This document shows positions 23,698-28,201 of a stretch of DNA of 28,201 bases, in pieces (the stretch's first letter is position 1; every line of letters begins with the position of its first letter). The position numbers and the translations under genes are program-made. Origin of the DNA: JBGOTP01 sp041476545. Its GTDB lineage: Bacteria; Acidobacteriota; Vicinamibacteria; Vicinamibacterales; CAVVIG01. The notes beneath the pieces were generated by a model that was given only the letters and a program-made list of their open reading frames with translations, searched no databases and was not told the origin of the DNA. The DNA lies in the NCBI GenBank assembly GCA_041476545.1, contig JBGOTP010000015.1, positions 1 through 28,201 on the forward strand. Reading direction: 5' to 3'.

Positions 23698-23722
23698 TTG
23701 GTTTCAAATGTTGGTTTCAAAT
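23698..23722 (+). promoter_or_regulatory. Tandem 12-bp direct repeat upstream of malate synthase
   Basis: TTGGTTTCAAAT occurs twice (23698-23709 and 23711-23722), offset by 13 bp. The second copy runs into the -35 box. AT-richness and position suggest a regulator binding site, but with a period somewhat longer than one helical turn. The regulator is unknown. Confidence 0.5.
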
Positions 23723-23749
23723 TGACATATCAGGCCATTCGCCCAGAAT
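23722..23749 (+). promoter_or_regulatory. Putative sigma-70 promoter of malate synthase
   Basis: A perfect -35 TTGACA (23722-23727) lies 16 bp before CAGAAT (23744-23749, four of six). Transcription would begin only a few bases before the GTG at 23761, which lacks a Shine-Dalgarno sequence, so the mRNA is probably near-leaderless. Confidence 0.5.
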
Positions 23750-23760
23750 AGTAAATAATT

Positions 23761-25362
23761 GTGAATACGACATCGCAGACTGGACAAGGCACCGTTCGGC
23801 CCGGCGTGCACAGGGTGGAAGAGCTCGATCGCGTCTTCACCCCTGACGCTTCCGCGTTCGTCACGGATCTCGTCCGGCGGTTCACTCCGCGGCTGACCGA
23901 GCTGCTCGCGCGTCGACAGGAACGCCAGGCGCGGTTCGACGCCGGCGAGCGGCTCGACTTCCTGTCGGAGACCGCTTCGGTCAGGGCCGGCGACTGGTGC
24001 ATTTCGCCGCCGCCGGCGCCACTGCTGGATCGGCGCGTCGAGATCACGGGCCCGGTCGACCGCAAGATGGTCATCAACGGCCTGAACTCAGGGGCGCAGA
24101 TGTTCATGGCGGACTTCGAGGACGCCAACGCCCCGACGTGGGCCAACCAGATTTCGGGGCAAGCCAACCTGATGGACGCGGTGCGCCGCACCATCACCTA
24201 CGCGAGCCCCGAGGGCAAGCGCTACGCGCTACAGCCGACGACGGCCACGCTGCTCGTGCGACCGCGCGGTTTGCACCTGCCCGAGTGGCACTACCTCGTC
24301 AACGGCCGGCCGGTTCCCGGGTGTCTGTTCGACTTCGGGCTGTTCTTCTTCCACAACGCCATCGAGCAACTGCGCTCCGGTGCTGGTCCATATTTCTACC
24401 TGCCGAAGATACAGAGCCATCTCGAGGCACGGTGGTGGAACGACGTCTTCACCCACGCCGAACGGACGCTCGACCTCCCGGTCGGGACTACTCGCGCCAC
24501 GGTCCTCATCGAGACGCTGCCGGCCGCATTCGAGATGGACGAGATTCTCTACGAGCTGCGCGACCACATGGCGGGCCTCAACTGCGGCCGGTGGGACTAC
24601 ATCTTCAGCTCGATCAAGACGCAGCGCGCCAACCACGCGTTCGTGCTGCCGGACCGCTCACAGGTCACGATGGACAAGGGTTTCCTGCGCGCCTACACGC
24701 AGCTCCTCATCCGCACCTGTCATCGCCGCGGCGCGCACGCGATAGGCGGCATGGCGGCGCAGATCCCGCTGAAGGATCCGCAGGCCAACGAGGCGGCACT
24801 CGCGAAGGTGCGCGAGGACAAGCAGCGCGAAGTGACCGACGGCCACGACGGCACGTGGGTGGCGCACCCGGCGCTCGTCCCGATCGCGCTGGAGGTCTTC
24901 AGCGCCGGCATGCCCGGTCCCAACCAGCTCTCGAAGCTTCGCGAGGAGGTGACGGTGTCGCGCGACATGCTGTTGGCCCCGCCGGGAGGCACGCGCACCG
25001 AGGCGGGTCTCCGCCACAACGTCCGCGTCGGCATGCAGTACCTACACGCCTGGCTGCAGGGCATGGGCTGCGTGCCGCTCTACGGCCTGATGGAGGACGC
25101 GGCGACCGCCGAAATCTCGCGCACACAGGTCTGGCAGTGGCTCCGGCACGGCGCGGCGCTGGATGACGGGCGGGTGGTGACGCTGCCGCTTGTGCGGCAG
25201 GTGATGTCCGACGAGCAGGGCGCGCTACGCGCGCAAATTACGGACTCGTCGGCACTGCGCCGTTTCGACGACGCGGCGCAGATCTTCGAACGGCTGGCGA
25301 CGTCGGACACGCTGGAAGATTTTTTGACGCTGCCGGCATACGAAAAGCTCGTCTCGTATTAG
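23761..25362 (+). CDS. aceB: Malate synthase A
   Basis: The enzyme condenses glyoxylate with acetyl-CoA to malate, the second step of the glyoxylate shunt. The 533-residue length fits the A isoform. Recognisable elements are ITGPVDRKMVINGLNSGA and MADFEDANAPTW (metal and substrate region), LLVRPRGLHLPEWH with the active-site arginine, VLIETLPAAFEMDEILYELRDH, GGMAAQIP, and the catalytic base D446 in LMEDAATAEIS. The GTG start at 23761 fits the N-terminus; no Shine-Dalgarno sequence is present. It stands alone, 63 bp after the kinase gene with its own apparent promoter. Isocitrate lyase, its usual partner, is not in the window. Confidence 0.96.
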   Translation: MNTTSQTGQGTVRPGVHRVEELDRVFTPDASAFVTDLVRRFTPRLTELLARRQERQARFDAGERLDFLSETASVRAGDWCISPPPAPLLDRRVEITGPVDRKMVINGLNSGAQMFMADFEDANAPTWANQISGQANLMDAVRRTITYASPEGKRYALQPTTATLLVRPRGLHLPEWHYLVNGRPVPGCLFDFGLFFFHNAIEQLRSGAGPYFYLPKIQSHLEARWWNDVFTHAERTLDLPVGTTRATVLIETLPAAFEMDEILYELRDHMAGLNCGRWDYIFSSIKTQRANHAFVLPDRSQVTMDKGFLRAYTQLLIRTCHRRGAHAIGGMAAQIPLKDPQANEAALAKVREDKQREVTDGHDGTWVAHPALVPIALEVFSAGMPGPNQLSKLREEVTVSRDMLLAPPGGTRTEAGLRHNVRVGMQYLHAWLQGMGCVPLYGLMEDAATAEISRTQVWQWLRHGAALDDGRVVTLPLVRQVMSDEQGALRAQITDSSALRRFDDAAQIFERLATSDTLEDFLTLPAYEKLVSY

Positions 25363-25461
25363 CCGCCAGGGGCCCCCACTTCCTACAACCCGGTCAGGCC
25401 ACCGAGCCGTCCCGTGCTGTCGCCAAGCTTGTCGATCGGCACTCCCACCATTCGGACGTGT

Positions 25462-26151
25462 TCAGTCCCCCCGAGGCAGACTGCCGAACCCCTCCTCAAA
25501 CGGCATTCCCACGCTATTGGCGTAGAACGCGTTCAAATGGTAGTTGCCGACCGTGAAGAGCAGGTCGAGCAGCTGCCGCGTGTTGTAGTTGGCCGATAGC
25601 GTCCTCCAGGTGGCGTCGCTGATGAACGAGTCGGCGTGCAGCTCGTCGACCGCCTGGAGCAGCGCGCGGTCCGTCGCACTCCATCCCGCAGCATTCGCTC
25701 CTTTGGGAATCTTTGCGATGTCCGCGTCCGATCGGCCGTTGCGCTTGGCGATAGGCACGTGCTGGCCCCACACCCAGTCGTCGTGACAGACCCAGTTGGT
25801 TCGGAGAATCACCAGCTCCTTGTCGTAGAACGTAAGCGCGGCATCGCCTCTCCGGCCCGAGTTCCAGAGGAAGGTTAACCAGGTCCACCACTGCTTACCG
25901 AGCTCCGGCTCGTAGAGCGCCGTACGCAGGTTGGTATTCGGGCGTTGATTGTTCCCAAGCGCGGCGCGCTGTTCGTCCGTGAAGTCCTTCGGATCGATGG
26001 GAGGGATGCGCGGAGTGGTGAGACGCTTGTACGGCTTTGCCGCGCGAGCGGACGGCGCCTTCTGCTGGGCCGCTCCGGTCGTCACAGTGGTCGCGAACAC
26101 GACGCCCGCGAACATGCCTCCAAGGACGAGCAGCGCGTCACGGAGCTTCAT
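25462..26151 (-). CDS. Exported carboxymuconolactone decarboxylase (CMD)-family protein
   Basis: The 229-residue protein has an N-terminal signal peptide (LRDALLVLGGMFAGVVFATTVTTG, then AAQQK). A CMD/AhpD-like helical domain covers about 50-215, with the core DKELVILRTNWVCHDDWVWGQHVPIAKRNG and a late NYHLNAFYANSVG. The AhpD redox pair CxxC is absent: only one cysteine precedes HDDW, so peroxidase activity of the AhpD type is unlikely. The export signal is less common for this family. GAGGAGAGG precedes ATG 26151. It is divergent from the metalloprotease gene. The reaction is unknown; a decarboxylase, a lyase and a non-enzymatic role all remain possible. Confidence 0.82.
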   Translation of the reverse strand: MKLRDALLVLGGMFAGVVFATTVTTGAAQQKAPSARAAKPYKRLTTPRIPPIDPKDFTDEQRAALGNNQRPNTNLRTALYEPELGKQWWTWLTFLWNSGRRGDAALTFYDKELVILRTNWVCHDDWVWGQHVPIAKRNGRSDADIAKIPKGANAAGWSATDRALLQAVDELHADSFISDATWRTLSANYNTRQLLDLLFTVGNYHLNAFYANSVGMPFEEGFGSLPRGD

Positions 26152-26241
26152 AGCCTCTCCTCACCCCAAATGACACCTGGGAACCCGCGGCCGTTTGCCG
26201 GCGACGTCATGGTAACCGGTTCCCGAAGTACTATCCAAGGC

Positions 26242-26904
26242 ATGCGAGTGATGAGCCTCGGACACGCCGTCGCAACGGGTCTCTCTTCGCTGCTGCTTCT
26301 CGCGTGGGGCCCGACTGTCGTCGGGGCGGGCACCGGACAACGAGCATTGTCTGACCCGCTCCAGGCATTGGGACCGATCCCGTATTTCATCGCCGTCGGG
26401 ACCAGGGACTCGGGATTTCGGCCGGGCGACGAGCAACTGGCGCGCTGGGCGCTTGACGCGTGGCGGCGAAGTGCCGGCCCCGCACTTCAACTGTCGGCGG
26501 CTCCAGAGGCCGACGCCCTCGTGCGCCTCTATTGGGCCGGTCCCCTCGACGGGCAATACGGGGAAATGCGCCCCTTGGTCGTCGCGGGCAGACGCGGCGC
26601 CAGTGTATTTGTCCGGCCAGACATAGACGCGCTCGGCGACGACATCGCCGTGCGCGCGCGCGGCGACACGTTGATGCGCGACACCATCGTCTACCTGACC
26701 TGCCTGCACGAGCTCGGCCACGCATTCGGTCTCGAGCACACGTCGGACTTTCGCGACATCATGTACTTCTTCGGTTACGGCGGCGATATCGTCGAATACT
26801 TCGGGCGCTATCGGCGGCAGCTCCAAACGAGGAACGACATTGCAAACGTCGCGGGTCTGTCCGCCGCTGACGTCGCGCGCATCAAGACGCTCTACACGCA
26901 ATAG
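26242..26904 (+). CDS. Secreted matrixin-like zinc metalloprotease
   Basis: This predicted extracytoplasmic endopeptidase of the metzincin clan has 220 residues. A signal peptide (SLGHAVATGLSSLLLLAWGPTVVGAG) is followed directly by a catalytic domain without a long propeptide. The zinc motif HELGHAFGLEH places ligands at H156, H160 and H166 with E157 as base. M174 in DIMYFF is the Met-turn expected below the site. Upstream strands (DALVRLYWAGPLDG, SVFVRPDI) fit a small matrixin fold. I chose ATG 26242 because AAGG precedes it and the signal peptide starts there; the frame is open further up, with ATGs at 26170 and 26209. Having no propeptide means activity must be controlled otherwise. Substrate is unknown. 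Confidence 0.83.
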   Translation: MRVMSLGHAVATGLSSLLLLAWGPTVVGAGTGQRALSDPLQALGPIPYFIAVGTRDSGFRPGDEQLARWALDAWRRSAGPALQLSAAPEADALVRLYWAGPLDGQYGEMRPLVVAGRRGASVFVRPDIDALGDDIAVRARGDTLMRDTIVYLTCLHELGHAFGLEHTSDFRDIMYFFGYGGDIVEYFGRYRRQLQTRNDIANVAGLSAADVARIKTLYTQ

Positions 26905-26920
26905 GCGAGAAGGTGATGCA

Positions 26921-27820
26921 CTAGGCCAGCGCCATTTTGTACAGCGCGACGAGTTTCGCCCACGCCTTCTCGGCCTCGGGCTTGTTGTAGATCGGGTTGT
27001 TCGCCTCGGCCGGCATGTCCGGCACGCACCAGCCGTGCTGGCTTTTGTACACCTCAATTTCGGCGGGGACCTTGGCGGCGGCAAAGGCTTCCTTGAGCTT
27101 GTCCTTGGCGTCGGGCTGGCGCTGGTCGTCGTTGGCGGCGATACCGATGTAGAGCCGCGCTTTCATCTTGGGCGCAAGCAAATGCGGGCTGCTCGGCTGG
27201 TCCGTGACGAGGCCACCGCCGTGAAACGATCCGCCGGCACCCATGCGATTCGGCACGGCCGCGAGGGTTCGCATCACGAGCGGGCCACCCATGCAGTAGC
27301 CCTGGGTGCCGATCTTCTTCGACGTGTTCACCTGTCGCTGCGCATCGAGGAAGGCGACGAACGCCACCGCGTCCTTCTCGGCCGCCCCCGGCGCGTTGAT
27401 ACTGCCCATCAGGGGCCGGAGCTTCCCCATGTCGGCCTGGTTCTGGAAATTGAATCCAGCCATGTCGAACCCGGGCGCCTTGGTCATTCGGTAGTACGGA
27501 TTGGGCACGAGCACCGAATAGCCCTCGGCGGCAATGCGCTTGCCCATATCGACCATGGCGGGACGAAGGCCGAACGCATCAGCCCAGATGATCACACCGG
27601 GATGCGACCCACTCGTCGGGTGGACGAACGCCGCATCGCACACGCCGTCCTGTGTTTTTACCTCGACGTTTGTGACCGTCACTGGCAGCTCCGCCGCCGA
27701 CGCCAAAGTGTCCGCCGCCACCGCCAGACCGGCGGCAAGAGACAGGGCGACGAAATCGCGCCGCGAGAGATCCGTGGCCGACTCGTTATTCTCGTCAGGA
27801 CCGTGCTTTTCATCTGTCAT
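26921..27820 (-). CDS. Tat-exported dienelactone hydrolase-family protein
   Basis: The 299-residue alpha/beta hydrolase carries a twin-arginine signal (DLSRRDFVALSLAAGLAVAAD), so it is exported folded. The catalytic triad of the dienelactone hydrolase type can be read as C176 (GYCMGG), D231 or D232 (IAANDDQRQP) and H262 (QHGWCVPD). The cysteine nucleophile, rather than serine, is the family hallmark. IIWADAFGLRP forms the oxyanion region. GGAGGAG precedes ATG 27820; a longer frame adds seven residues but bypasses this site. Convergent with the metalloprotease gene, it lies downstream of the partial cytochrome gene on the same strand, about 75 bp away. The true substrate is unknown, as this family is broad. 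Confidence 0.88.
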   Translation of the reverse strand: MTDEKHGPDENNESATDLSRRDFVALSLAAGLAVAADTLASAAELPVTVTNVEVKTQDGVCDAAFVHPTSGSHPGVIIWADAFGLRPAMVDMGKRIAAEGYSVLVPNPYYRMTKAPGFDMAGFNFQNQADMGKLRPLMGSINAPGAAEKDAVAFVAFLDAQRQVNTSKKIGTQGYCMGGPLVMRTLAAVPNRMGAGGSFHGGGLVTDQPSSPHLLAPKMKARLYIGIAANDDQRQPDAKDKLKEAFAAAKVPAEIEVYKSQHGWCVPDMPAEANNPIYNKPEAEKAWAKLVALYKMALA

Positions 27821-27895
27821 GGCGTATCTCCTCCATTGCATCGACTACTGTGGAATTCAGTCCGGTAACATGGTCTCGAGGAACGTCCGTCGCGA

Positions 27896-28201
27896 TCAGC
27901 GCTCGGCCACCAACTGGCGAGGAGTCGCACGCAGAACGGGCCGCGACGCCAGATACGCCGTGATGTTCACGATATCGTTGGGCGTCAATCTCTCGACGAC
28001 CATCCTCATCAACTTCACGTTGGAGTTCGATCCGTTGCGTGCCCCCTGCTGGATATCGAAGAGTTCGCGCGCGAGATAACTCGGGGACCGGCCCACGATT
28101 GGCGGTACGTCGGGGGGAACACCCATCAGATCGAGGCCATGACACGTACCGCACGCCGTCGTCTTGCCCTGAACGATTTCGCCGTGCACGATCTTCATGC
28201 C
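27896..28201 (-). CDS. Cytochrome c protein, C-terminal part (runs off the window)
   Basis: The reading frame continues past the window edge, so this is the last ~101 residues. It has one heme motif, CGTCH in TTACGTCHGLDLMG, and a C-terminal class I cytochrome fold: PPIVGRSPSYLARELFDIQQGAR, then VKLMRMVVERLTPNDIVNITAYLASRP. A methionine in VKLMRMV is the probable second axial ligand. Sequence before the heme site (GEIVQGKTTAC) is typical of the second domain of di-heme cytochrome c4/c-like proteins, so an N-terminal heme domain may lie outside. The ATG at 28198 is probably internal. The product should be periplasmic. It may share a transcript with the dienelactone hydrolase gene. Confidence 0.85.
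   Translation of the reverse strand, partial: GMKIVHGEIVQGKTTACGTCHGLDLMGVPPDVPPIVGRSPSYLARELFDIQQGARNGSNSNVKLMRMVVERLTPNDIVNITAYLASRPVLRATPRQLVAER

Noticed and set aside
23124..23846. A 240-codon frame overlapping the end of the AmgK-like gene and the malate synthase promoter
   Set aside because: It is an out-of-frame, Arg/Pro-rich shadow of the kinase gene with no ribosome site or motif.

Overview
The window is GC-rich and bacterial, with dense genes on both strands, and fits an acidobacterium. The best lineage clue is a 728-residue secreted protein of the acidobacterial VWFA type. Exported HtrA, PpiD-like and beta-barrel proteins indicate a Gram-negative envelope. All assignments come from reading motifs; no database search was run, so lineage and several functions are inference.

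Layout. 1-1823: 5' part of mreB and a GAF-GGDEF diguanylate cyclase (minus). 1894-3831: membrane-anchored PpiD-like chaperone (plus). 3832-5241: about 1.4 kb without a convincing gene apart from tRNA-Leu(CAG); it holds a 244-bp set of nested inverted repeats, a palindrome abutting the tRNA CCA end, and a decayed 63-bp tandem repeat array. 5242-8990: a glycerol block, with minus-strand glpF and a beta-hydroxyacid-dehydrogenase homologue in one operon, a small cytochrome c beyond, and divergent glpK. 8987-11382: minus-strand envelope genes (beta-solenoid/multi-pass protein, small membrane protein, predicted beta-barrel). 11553-15283: GT35 glucan phosphorylase, VOC protein, zinc-ribbon protein and a secreted protein. 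15312-20386: the VWFA protein, divergent from an M24 peptidase-HtrA protease pair. 20450-23697: MidA-like methyltransferase, then overlapping MurU- and AmgK-like genes suggesting cell-wall sugar recycling. 23761-28201: malate synthase, CMD-family protein, matrixin-like metalloprotease, Tat-exported dienelactone hydrolase and a partial cytochrome c.

Themes are envelope construction and quality control (MreB, PpiD, HtrA, MurU/AmgK, beta-barrel) and carbon handling (glycerol uptake and phosphorylation, glucan phosphorolysis, malate synthase). I see no phage, transposase, CRISPR or toxin-antitoxin genes. The least explained DNA is the 3832-5241 stretch and the in-frame minisatellite in the methyltransferase gene.
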